In this document: piece after piece, positions 13,764 through 20,377 of the stretch
Layout of the letters: each line of letters starts with the position of its first letter
Numbering within the stretch: the stretch's first letter is position 1
Source of the DNA: Bacillota bacterium
Lineage (GTDB): Bacteria > Bacillota > UBA4882 > UBA8346
NCBI GenBank assembly: GCA_003501365.1
Contig: DNPP01000312.1
Location: 1-20,377, forward strand
DNA: 20,377 nt
Direction: 5' to 3'
Notes under the pieces: generated by a model
What the model was told of the DNA's origin: nothing
Seen by the model: the letters and a program-made list of their open reading frames with translations, nothing else
Databases searched by the model: none
Made by a program: the position numbers and the translations under genes

Positions 13764-14765
13764 CTATATTATGTCTTTCTTTTGTTTAATCGACTTCTTT
13801 AATCTTTGATATTGCAAATAATGGATATTGATATAGTGCGAAGCTAGAACCAAGATTAAGATAGCTCCGGTAATGATATCCGTAATATTCCGGTTAATAC
13901 CGAAAATATTTAAACCGCTGGAGGTTACCTGTAAAATTGCCACAGCAATTACTGTTCCCATAACCTTTCCATAACCGCCGGTAACATCGCTTCCTCCCAG
14001 TACAACAGCTGTCAGGCTTTGGAAAAGGTAAGAGGAACCATAATCAACTTTGGCCGAATTATAGCGCGAAGTCATAATGATCGCGGCGATACTTCCAAGT
14101 AATGCGGAGAAGAGATACACCTTAAACAAAACTTTCTTGGTATCGATTCCCGAAAGAGCGGTCGCTTTCGGATTATAGCCCAGCATGTGAACTTTAAAAC
14201 CCCAGGGGGTATGTTCCAATAATATAATTGCGATAACAATAACCATCACAAAAATGATCAACGGCACCGGCACATCCAAGATCGTACCATTGCCAAAATA
14301 GTAGTATTTTTCGGGGAATCCGGAAATCGCGTCTCCCTTGGTAAATTTTAAACTAATGCCTTCAAACAAAGTCATTGTAGCAAGGGTTACCAAAATAGGT
14401 GAAACGCCTATATAAGAAATGGCTAGGCCGTTAATAGCGCCGCACACTATTGCGGTGATCAGAGCAACCACAATCGCAACCGGGATGGTAATTAAGATAT
14501 TAACGCCAGCCGCATTAAATCCGGCTAGAATAAAAGCAGCCAGTATTCCGGAAAGAGAGGTTGCGGCAGTGACCGATAAATTAATCCCCCCCGTTAGTAT
14601 CACCGCCATCATCGCCAGCGCAATAATTCCGAACTCCGGCAGTTGAAATGCCATGGATTGCAGATTGTCGAAACTTAAAAACTTATCCGGAGACAGAAAA
14701 GACATGATAGCGATCAGGATTAAGAGCACTCCCAATAAAAACCATTCTTTACTGTATTTTCGCAT
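13764..14765 (-). CDS. Sugar ABC transporter permease, RbsC/LsrD type (cassette B)
   Basis: A 333-aa BPD_transp_2 membrane protein, last gene of the upstream sugar operon. It carries VILTGGINLSVTAATSLSG early, and LTAVVLGGSDVTGGYG and LQVTSSGLNIFG late. It is clearly a paralogue of the permease at 8466-9458, sharing MAFQLPE and SSGLNIFG among others. It pairs with the GGID-type permease immediately upstream. ATG 14765 lies 11 nt after GAGG; a TTG at 14804 overlapping the upstream gene by 11 nt is the alternative and would add 13 residues. A strong terminator follows. The usual next gene in such operons, a binding protein, is here placed 630 nt further on behind a separate promoter. Confidence 0.9.
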   Translation of the reverse strand: MRKYSKEWFLLGVLLILIAIMSFLSPDKFLSFDNLQSMAFQLPEFGIIALAMMAVILTGGINLSVTAATSLSGILAAFILAGFNAAGVNILITIPVAIVVALITAIVCGAINGLAISYIGVSPILVTLATMTLFEGISLKFTKGDAISGFPEKYYYFGNGTILDVPVPLIIFVMVIVIAIILLEHTPWGFKVHMLGYNPKATALSGIDTKKVLFKVYLFSALLGSIAAIIMTSRYNSAKVDYGSSYLFQSLTAVVLGGSDVTGGYGKVMGTVIAVAILQVTSSGLNIFGINRNITDIITGAILILVLASHYINIHYLQYQRLKKSIKQKKDII

Positions 14766-14793
14766 TCCAGGCGCCGCCTCTTTGGCGTTGCTT

Positions 14794-15786
14794 CTATAAA
14801 TCAACTTTGTTCAGCTCTCTTTCGGAATGTTTCCGCTGAATAACGTCAATACTGGCCACGATAATTATCACCATTCCGGCGACTATCTTTTGCCAATAAG
14901 CGGGTATATGCATCAAAACTAATCCGTTATTAATGATCGCCATCAGAAAAACCCCCATAGCAGTCCCAAAAACAGTACCCGCTCCTCCCAAAATGTTCGT
15001 TCCACCTAAAACCACTACCGCAATAACCTGAAGCATAACTCCGGAAAAATTATTCGCTCCCACCAAACCGATAATAGAAGTGTATACCACTGCCGCCAAA
15101 CCGACCATAAAACCCATATAGGAATACAAGAAAATGGTGATTCTATCACGATTATATCCTATGCGAACCGCCGAATCCGGATTGCCTCCCATGGCATATA
15201 TTCCCCGTCCAATCAAAGTAAATTTAAGAATAATCCAAGTCAATATTGCGGCAGTTAGAAAGAAAACAATCTGAACTGGAAATCCGACCATTACTCCATT
15301 ACCAACGGGAATTCGAAACAAGGTCAGCCGACCAAACTCGGTAAATGAATGCGGAAGATTATTAATATAAACGCCTTTACTAAAATAAAGTATACATCCA
15401 TTGATGATACTCATAGTCCCCAATGTAAGCACAATCGGAGGTATTTTAAGTTCAGCTATCAGGATTCCGTTGATCATTCCTAAAGTAGCACCGCATAAAC
15501 CGCCTATCAAAAATATTAATATTATATTATCACTCCAAGTAAGCATAAAATTACCTATTAATACAGTCACTGCAGCTAATATTGCCCCTACCGATACATC
15601 AATACCTCCCATAATAATCACCAACAGCATTCCCATCGCCATGATCCCAAGAACAGTATTGGCTTTTAAGATATCGATGATATTTTCAAGCCGTAAGAAG
15701 TTATGATTATTTAGATATATGACAGCGGAAATGAAGAGTACCGCTAGAAAAACCACCATTTCTCTTCTTCTGATCAAATATTTCAA
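14794..15786 (-). CDS. Sugar ABC transporter permease, RbsC/LsrC type (cassette B)
   Basis: A 330-aa membrane protein with the signature VIIMGGIDVSVGAILAAV in the first third and AVVVLGGTNILGGAGTVFGT in the last third, and HIPAYWQKIVAGMVIIIV at the C-terminal helix. It corresponds in order and sequence to the permease at 9448-10455, which has HISSYWHTLFIG at the same place. The start appears to be TTG 15786, 9 nt after GAGG; an ATG nine codons later would trim the positively charged KYLIRRRE segment expected before the first helix. It is 92 nt downstream of its ATPase gene and 28 nt upstream of the partner permease (or overlapping it, depending on that start). Confidence 0.88.
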   Translation of the reverse strand: MKYLIRRREMVVFLAVLFISAVIYLNNHNFLRLENIIDILKANTVLGIMAMGMLLVIIMGGIDVSVGAILAAVTVLIGNFMLTWSDNIILIFLIGGLCGATLGMINGILIAELKIPPIVLTLGTMSIINGCILYFSKGVYINNLPHSFTEFGRLTLFRIPVGNGVMVGFPVQIVFFLTAAILTWIILKFTLIGRGIYAMGGNPDSAVRIGYNRDRITIFLYSYMGFMVGLAAVVYTSIIGLVGANNFSGVMLQVIAVVVLGGTNILGGAGTVFGTAMGVFLMAIINNGLVLMHIPAYWQKIVAGMVIIIVASIDVIQRKHSERELNKVDL

Positions 15787-15878
15787 TGTCTGTAACCTCT
15801 TTATCCATATTCGTTACCGAGCAAAAGTAGGGTAAAAACTTATTCGTGCCAACATAAAGATAATAGTCCGATTATATC

Positions 15879-17378
15879 TTATTCGCCACCGGAAGCGTAA
15901 AATAAAATCTGTTCCTGAGAAGCTTCACCTCGATACAACTCCTTGACAATTCTTCCGTGATACATGACCAGAATCCGATCACACATCCCCAAAAGTTCCT
16001 GAATCTCCGAGGAGATCATAATTATTGACGCTCCCGACATCACCAATTCGTTCAGGATGTTATATACATCAACCTTGGAGGATATGTCGATCCCGCTGGT
16101 AGGTTCGTGAATTATCATAATTTGAGAATTCTTGAAAAGCCATTTTGCGAGAATAACTTTCTTTTGATTACCGCCGCTCAGATTTTTGACTTTTTCCCCG
16201 GGCCGTTCCGGTTTAACCCCAATCATTTGAATATATTTTTCCGCCTCCAACCGTTTCCTTTTACTATTTAAACAATGATGCCTTACGATACCCTCCAAAT
16301 TGGTGATCACAATATTATCTTCAACGCTGGCTTCAAAAACCAGCCCTTCCTCCTGGCGGTTAGGAGCGATATAACACAAACCATGCCCGGCGGCATCAGT
16401 GGTATTATTAATATTGATTTTCTTCCCTTTAATATAAATATTGCCTTTGGTCATGGGTTCGGCGCCGCAAAGCAATTTGGCCAAAGTGGTTTTTCCTGAA
16501 CCTTTCAATCCGGCAATTCCAACAATTTCCCCTTTGTTAACCGAAAAGGAAATATCTCTGAGGGTTTTACCATCGCTAATTCCTTTGACGATTAACATCT
16601 CTTTCCCGATTTCCACTTTTAGCTTGGGATAGCGATCTTTAATTTTTTCCCCGATAATCATTTTAATGAGCCGATTGGAATCGAATTCGTTCCTGTCGAT
16701 TGTGGCGACAGTACAACCTTCTCTCATTACCGTTATGCGATCGGCAATGTGATTAAGCTCGTCAAGCCGGTGGGAAATATAAATCACCGAAACACCCATG
16801 GATTTTAAATTACGGATTATTTTATAAAAAAATCCAATTTCCTGCTCAGTAAAAGCTGCAGTTGATTCATCCATGATAATGATCCGGGATTTATTGACGA
16901 TTGTCCGCGCAATTTCAATGAATTTTTGAGTGCCTGCACTTAATGCTTTTACAGGAGTTTTGGGATCAACTGTAATATTGAGATAATCTAGTATCGTTTG
17001 CGTTTTTTTATAAACCAAATTCCAGTTGACGAATTTTATCAAGCCCAATTTAACGACAGGTTCTTGATTAATAAAGATATTTTCGGCAACATCCATATCG
17101 TAAAAAAGACTTTGATTTTGGAAAATATAACCGATTCCCAGTTTCTGTGCTTGTTTGACATTTTCAATCTCCACCGGTTTGTCCTCTAAAAAAATTTCTC
17201 CGGCATCCTTGGGATAAATGCCTGCTAAAATATTCATCAAAGTAGACTTCCCGGCACCGTTTTCACCAACTAAAGCGTGAACTTCACCCGGATATAAATT
17301 CAAACTTGCTCCATTTAAGACGAAATTCCCGTCAAATTGTTTATGGATATTTCTCATCTCGAGGATTAGTTCCGGCAT
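15879..17378 (-). CDS. Sugar ABC transporter ATPase, RbsA/LsrA type, two nucleotide-binding domains (cassette B)
   Basis: A 499-aa double ATPase serving the two cassette B permeases. Domain 1: Walker A GENGAGKST (38-46), signature region LSAGTQK (146-152), Walker B IIIMDEST (167-173), in which the usual Pro after DE is Ser, and H-loop H203. Domain 2: Walker A GLKGSGKTT (290-298), a complete motif where this family is usually degenerate; signature LSGGNQKK (400-407); Walker B MIIHEPT (421-427), where the magnesium-binding Asp is His (H424). The defect therefore differs from the one in the paralogue at 10506-12011. Start ATG 17378; an upstream GTG at 17387 is possible and the ribosome site is weak. 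It follows the DeoR gene by 62 nt. Confidence 0.92.
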   Translation of the reverse strand: MPELILEMRNIHKQFDGNFVLNGASLNLYPGEVHALVGENGAGKSTLMNILAGIYPKDAGEIFLEDKPVEIENVKQAQKLGIGYIFQNQSLFYDMDVAENIFINQEPVVKLGLIKFVNWNLVYKKTQTILDYLNITVDPKTPVKALSAGTQKFIEIARTIVNKSRIIIMDESTAAFTEQEIGFFYKIIRNLKSMGVSVIYISHRLDELNHIADRITVMREGCTVATIDRNEFDSNRLIKMIIGEKIKDRYPKLKVEIGKEMLIVKGISDGKTLRDISFSVNKGEIVGIAGLKGSGKTTLAKLLCGAEPMTKGNIYIKGKKININNTTDAAGHGLCYIAPNRQEEGLVFEASVEDNIVITNLEGIVRHHCLNSKRKRLEAEKYIQMIGVKPERPGEKVKNLSGGNQKKVILAKWLFKNSQIMIIHEPTSGIDISSKVDVYNILNELVMSGASIIMISSEIQELLGMCDRILVMYHGRIVKELYRGEASQEQILFYASGGE

Positions 17379-17440
17379 GTTTTTCACTCGCTTTCACAAG
17401 TATGAGGGCAGAAAAGGTTTTATTAACTTATTGATACTGT

Positions 17441-18214
17441 TCAGCTAACTTCATATGTAGTAAACAACTGGATATAATTATCAAAATAATATTTCTTGTA
17501 TTCTTCAGAAATTTCTTTGTTACTGATTACTTTCTTAAACAGGCTTAAATCTCCCAGTTTGGTAAAACCAACATTGTCAAATTTGTTATAATCGGCTACG
17601 GCAATAACTTCCTTGGAAATATTCAATACTTCTTTGACAATTTCAATTTCGTCATAACTCTCCATTGAATAGCCGAACTTCAGATCGACACCCTTAACTT
17701 CAATGAAAGCCTTATTAATGTATATTTCTTTCAGCATCCGCAATACACAAGGGCCGACCATAATTCCAGTGGAAGGAACCAACTCTCCTCCGGTTAGGGT
17801 AACCTTTACATTGGGATTATTATATAGTTCAGTGGCGATAAAAAGGTCATTGGTGATTACCATCAATTTCTTTTTTTCATGCAGGCATTTAGCAACTTGC
17901 CTGCCGATAGACCCGCCGTTTAAAAAGATCGATTCATTGCCTTCAATCATTTGCAATACAATCTCACTGATAAGATTGATTTCGTCTTTATTATCTATCT
18001 TGTGGGATAATGAATCTCGTTCTGTTTTGAAATCCTTATTAATAATAGCTCCACCGTAGGTCTTGGTGATGAAGCCCTCTTCTTCCAATTTGTCAAGATC
18101 TCTTCGAATCGTAACCTCAGAGACGCCCAATTGTTTGCTTAATGAGGGAACATCAACGATTTCTTGATCTATTGCAATTTCACGAATTTTTTGCAATCTT
18201 TGAGCGCCAAACAT
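17441..18214 (-). CDS. DeoR-family transcriptional regulator
   Basis: A 257-aa regulator of normal family length. The N-terminal helix-turn-helix is LSKQLGVSEVTIRRDLDKLEEEG (25-47), followed by FITKTYGGA, the DeoR hinge. The C-terminal sensor has FLNGGSIGRQVA (98-109), a variant of the phosphate-binding loop, then ITNDLFIATEL (120-130), TGGEL (141-145) and VADYNKF (206-212). DeoR proteins usually repress sugar operons until a phosphosugar binds; the kinase product at 6864-8375 would be the natural effector. ATG 18214 is placed 8 nt after AAAGGAG; the open frame extends to 18253 without a better site. First gene of the upstream sugar operon, just before the cassette B ATPase. Confidence 0.92.
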   Translation of the reverse strand: MFGAQRLQKIREIAIDQEIVDVPSLSKQLGVSEVTIRRDLDKLEEEGFITKTYGGAIINKDFKTERDSLSHKIDNKDEINLISEIVLQMIEGNESIFLNGGSIGRQVAKCLHEKKKLMVITNDLFIATELYNNPNVKVTLTGGELVPSTGIMVGPCVLRMLKEIYINKAFIEVKGVDLKFGYSMESYDEIEIVKEVLNISKEVIAVADYNKFDNVGFTKLGDLSLFKKVISNKEISEEYKKYYFDNYIQLFTTYEVS

Positions 18215-18257
18215 GGGCAGTCTCCTTTTACCTAGAAAATATAACCCTTTCAAACTA

Positions 18258-18286
18258 ATTATATCTTAATATGATCCGGATATCCA
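18258..18286 (-). promoter_or_regulatory. Candidate promoter of the DeoR operon
   Basis: On the minus strand a perfect -10 TATAAT (18258-18263) has a partial -35 TGGATA (18281-18286, four of six) at 17 bp. The start point would be near 18251, 37 nt before the DeoR ATG. It overlaps the end of the doubtful 67-codon ORF. Confidence 0.4.
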
Positions 18287-18462
18287 CCATATTTGAGTAT
18301 TATATTATAGTGTTGATCAGATGATGAATTTTCTTGAACATATGCTAAAAATCCCTCCGATATTAACTGTTCCTCATCTGAACAACTATCCAGCAGATCC
18401 AAAACGGCCCGATTTATCATCAATCGATAATCGGACCGTTTTATAAATGCACCAACACTCAT
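18259..18462 (-). CDS. Doubtful small ORF (67 aa) after nifU
   Basis: The ATG at 18462 overlaps the nifU stop as ATGA, a sign of translational coupling, and the product has plausible soluble composition (an amphipathic helix AVLDLLDSCSDEEQLI, then SEGFLAYVQ). Against it, a terminator-like hairpin lies inside its first third, the DeoR promoter candidate overlaps its end, the only ribosome site is a weak GGGGA, and no family is recognised. It could be a chance frame over the nifU 3' region. Confidence 0.35.
   Translation of the reverse strand: MSVGAFIKRSDYRLMINRAVLDLLDSCSDEEQLISEGFLAYVQENSSSDQHYNIILKYGGYPDHIKI
18401..18442 (-). terminator. Terminator-like hairpin just after nifU
   Basis: The arms AAAACGGCCCGAT (18401-18413) and ATCGGACCGTTTT (18430-18442) pair at 12 of 13 positions as DNA. 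In the minus-strand RNA the odd pair becomes G-U, giving an unbroken 13-bp stem with a 16-nt loop and a UUUU end. It is 17 nt after the nifU stop, the normal place for a terminator, although the U-run is short and part of the stem. Confidence 0.5.
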
Positions 18463-18887
18463 TCCCCGTGCACCTGTTCATGGATATCATCATGCTCTTT
18501 GAAATCCCACGGTTCGAGGCCTACCGAAGTCCGGTAATTATTGATGGCCTTATGAACCGCATCTTCCGCCAGCACCGAACAGTGCATTTTCACCGGAGGG
18601 AGCCCGTCCAACGCTTCAGCAACCGCTTTATTGGTCAACTCCCAAGCCTCTTCCAAAGTTTTGCCCTTGATCAACTCGGTCGCCATACTGGAGGAGGCAA
18701 TGGCCGAACCACAGCCGAAGGTTTTAAATTTCACATCCTCGATGCGATTATCTTTAATCTTTAAAAAAATCTTCATAATATCGCCGCATACCGGATTGCC
18801 GACCTCGCCGATACCGTTGGCATCAGGAATCTCTCCCACATTGCGTGGATTCATGAAGTGTTCCATCACTTTTTCGCTGTACATCAT
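18459..18887 (-). CDS. nifU: NifU/IscU-type iron-sulfur cluster scaffold
   Basis: A 142-aa cytosolic scaffold on which Fe-S clusters are built with sulfur from the desulfurase encoded just upstream. The three ligand cysteines are all present: NPVCGD (C34, with D36), FGCGSAIASSS (C59) and KMHCSVLAE (C103). The length is that of a single-domain IscU, lacking the ferredoxin-like and Nfu domains of nitrogen-fixation NifU. The C-terminal tail HDDIHEQVHGE is acidic and histidine-rich. Its ATG overlaps the desulfurase stop by 4 nt; a second ATG follows at once (18884). AAGGAG lies 11 nt upstream of the first. General housekeeping Fe-S assembly is more likely than nitrogenase maturation, since no nif structural genes are nearby. 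Confidence 0.92.
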   Translation of the reverse strand: MMYSEKVMEHFMNPRNVGEIPDANGIGEVGNPVCGDIMKIFLKIKDNRIEDVKFKTFGCGSAIASSSMATELIKGKTLEEAWELTNKAVAEALDGLPPVKMHCSVLAEDAVHKAINNYRTSVGLEPWDFKEHDDIHEQVHGE

Positions 18888-20377
18888 TGGGCAATCATCT
18901 CCTTGTTCTGATATTCGCGCCATAAGGGAGACATACTTCGCAGCCGTTCGACAATACCGGGCAAAACCGTTAAGACTTTTTCGACGTCTTCAGCGTCGGT
19001 ACCGCTACCCATACTTAACCGTAGTGAACCATGGACAATCTCCGGCGGTACCCCGATCGCCACCAGCACATGGGATGGGTCCAGTGAACCCGAGGTGCAG
19101 GCGCTACCGCTGGAAGCGCATACTCCCATACTGTCCAGGAGCAACAGGATGGACTCTCCCTCGATAAATTCAAAGCATACATTGACGTTTCCCGGCAGTC
19201 TCCGTTCGTCCACCGGACCATTTAATTTGGTATAGGGGATTTTTAAAAGCCCCTCGATTAACTTATCTTTTAACCGCAACAATTTACGGTTTTCGGTTTC
19301 AATCTCCGCCGCCGCGAGCTCCAGTGCTTTTCCCAGGCCCACGATGCCGGCAATATTTTCAGTCCCGGCGCGCCTACCCCGTTCCTGACCGCCGCCGTGA
19401 ATTAGGTTTTCGAGCTTGACACCTTTGCGAACATAGAGTGCCCCGACACCTTTCGGTCCATAAAACTTATGGGCCGCCAGTGAGAGCAGGTCGATGTTCA
19501 TTTCCTTGACGTCAATGGGTATATGACCCACAGCCTGGACTGCATCGGTATGGAACAAAACTTTTCGTTCCCGGCAGATAGCGCCGATCTCTTTAATCGG
19601 TTCAATGGTCCCGATTTCATTGTTGGCGAACATCACCGACACCAGGATGGTTTTATCGGTAATTGCCCTCTTCACATCTTCCGGATTTACAAAACCATAT
19701 TGATCCACCGGCAGATAGGTAATGTCGAAGCCGTTCTTCGCCAAGAATTCGCAGGCATGTAAAATCGCATGGTGCTCAATCTTGGTAGTAATAATATGAT
19801 TGCCTCGCTGTTTAAGGGCAAAAGCAACTCCTTTTAAAGCCCAGTTGTCAGCTTCCGATCCGCCCCCGGTGAAATAAATCTCATCTTTCGATGCATTCAA
19901 AACCTTGGCAACTCTATTCCGGGCCTTTTCGATCCCCAGTTGAGTATCGCGTGACAACGCATATATTGAAGATGGATTCCCAAAAAACTCTTGCATAAAA
20001 GGCAGCATCTCTACGGTTACTTCGGGTTTTACATAAGTCGTTGCGGCATAATCCATATAAACTTTGTTTTTATCCATCTTAACACCCTCTCGATTCTCTT
20101 TCAATTTATCATAATCAACAACGATATCCGCCAGAGTTGTTGATTCCAGTACCTGATCAATACTATCCTTGATTTTGACCCATAAAAGCCGGGTAGCGCA
20201 ACAATCCATATTGGCACAGCTTGTCTCGTCAATACAGTCCGAGATCTCCACTGTTCCTTCGAGAACATTCATAATATCGGATACTAAGATTTCGGCGGGA
20301 GGCTTGCTTAATACATAACCGCCTAAGGCCCCGCGCACACTTTGGATTAGGCCGGCTTTGCGAAGCTGCGCAAAGAG
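18884..20377 (-). CDS. nifS: Rrf2 (IscR-like) regulator fused in frame to NifS/IscS cysteine desulfurase, 5' end off the right edge
   Basis: One continuous minus frame. The distal part (20377-20078) is the C-terminal two-thirds of an Rrf2 protein: LFAQLRKAGLIQSVRGALGGYVLSKP, the recognition helix and wing, then three cysteines spaced C-x5-C-x5-C (CIDETSCANMDCC), the IscR [2Fe-2S] ligand pattern. No stop intervenes before the desulfurase, which from M at 20077 is 397 aa with all key residues: H102 (EHHAIL), D178 and Q181 (HTDAVQA), PLP lysine K204 (AAHKFYGPKG) and active-site C327 (SSGSACTSG). GAGGG lies 7 nt before that internal ATG, so a separate desulfurase may also be made. It donates sulfur from cysteine to NifU, encoded immediately after. 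The regulator part probably senses Fe-S status and controls this operon. Confidence 0.85.
   Translation of the reverse strand, partial: LFAQLRKAGLIQSVRGALGGYVLSKPPAEILVSDIMNVLEGTVEISDCIDETSCANMDCCATRLLWVKIKDSIDQVLESTTLADIVVDYDKLKENREGVKMDKNKVYMDYAATTYVKPEVTVEMLPFMQEFFGNPSSIYALSRDTQLGIEKARNRVAKVLNASKDEIYFTGGGSEADNWALKGVAFALKQRGNHIITTKIEHHAILHACEFLAKNGFDITYLPVDQYGFVNPEDVKRAITDKTILVSVMFANNEIGTIEPIKEIGAICRERKVLFHTDAVQAVGHIPIDVKEMNIDLLSLAAHKFYGPKGVGALYVRKGVKLENLIHGGGQERGRRAGTENIAGIVGLGKALELAAAEIETENRKLLRLKDKLIEGLLKIPYTKLNGPVDERRLPGNVNVCFEFIEGESILLLLDSMGVCASSGSACTSGSLDPSHVLVAIGVPPEIVHGSLRLSMGSGTDAEDVEKVLTVLPGIVERLRSMSPLWREYQNKEMIAQ

Noticed and set aside
6167..17378. An AI-2 (Lsr) quorum-signal uptake locus
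   Set aside because: Gene order and receptor family resemble lsr, but the aldolase is class II rather than LsrF, the kinase is XylB-like, and most remembered LsrB ligand residues are changed.
18459..20377. Nitrogen-fixation locus
   Set aside because: NifS/NifU-type genes here come with an Rrf2 regulator and a single-domain scaffold; no nitrogenase genes are present, so general Fe-S assembly is the simpler reading.

Overview
The window is a bacterial chromosomal segment, gene-dense and moderately AT-rich, with almost every gene on the minus strand. Strong GGAGG-type ribosome sites, a YitT-family membrane protein, a DeoR regulator beside a sugar transporter, and an Rrf2/NifS/NifU set all point to a Bacillota (Firmicutes) anaerobe. 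The only solute-binding protein has a plain Sec signal peptide with no usable lipobox. That is odd for a single-membrane Gram-positive and hints at a diderm Bacillota lineage. This placement is inference; no rRNA or marker gene is present.

Left block (1-4993, minus): a yhf-type operon. In transcription order it holds the regulator YhfZ, a stand-alone PRD protein (YhfY), DUF2620 protein YhfU, membrane protein YhfT, fold-type I PLP enzyme YhfS and, cut by the left edge, alanine-racemase-like PLP enzyme YhfX. The same families form the E. coli yhf operon, whose substrate I do not know to be established. Here yhfX is last, and no yhfW or phosphotriesterase gene is seen. Two near-identical 16-bp sites, one at the yhfZ promoter and one on the -10 of the downstream genes, look like YhfZ operators. 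A single plus-strand gene (yitT family, 5223-6080) follows divergently.

Middle block (6167-18214, minus): a sugar-uptake and catabolism locus in two units. The upstream unit is a DeoR regulator, a double-domain sugar ABC ATPase and two RbsC-type permeases, ended by a terminator. The downstream unit has its own promoter: a LsrB/RhaS-like binding protein, an internal terminator-like hairpin, then a second ATPase and two more permeases, a xylulokinase-like FGGY kinase and a class II (fuculose-phosphate type) aldolase. The two ABC cassettes are paralogous and in the same gene order, but only one binding protein is present. The likely flow is uptake of an unidentified sugar, phosphorylation by the kinase, then retro-aldol cleavage; no isomerase is visible. 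The DeoR protein would sense a phosphosugar. A 623-nt gap (13141-13763) between the units holds two terminators, a gene-end remnant, phased direct repeats, a promoter and a palindrome.

Right block (18259-20377, minus): iron-sulfur cluster assembly. An Rrf2 (IscR-like) regulator runs in frame, with no stop, into a NifS/IscS cysteine desulfurase. The NifU/IscU scaffold gene overlaps its end, followed by a doubtful 67-codon ORF containing a terminator-like hairpin. The Rrf2 N-terminus lies beyond the right edge. I saw no tRNA, rRNA, CRISPR array, insertion sequence or attachment site.
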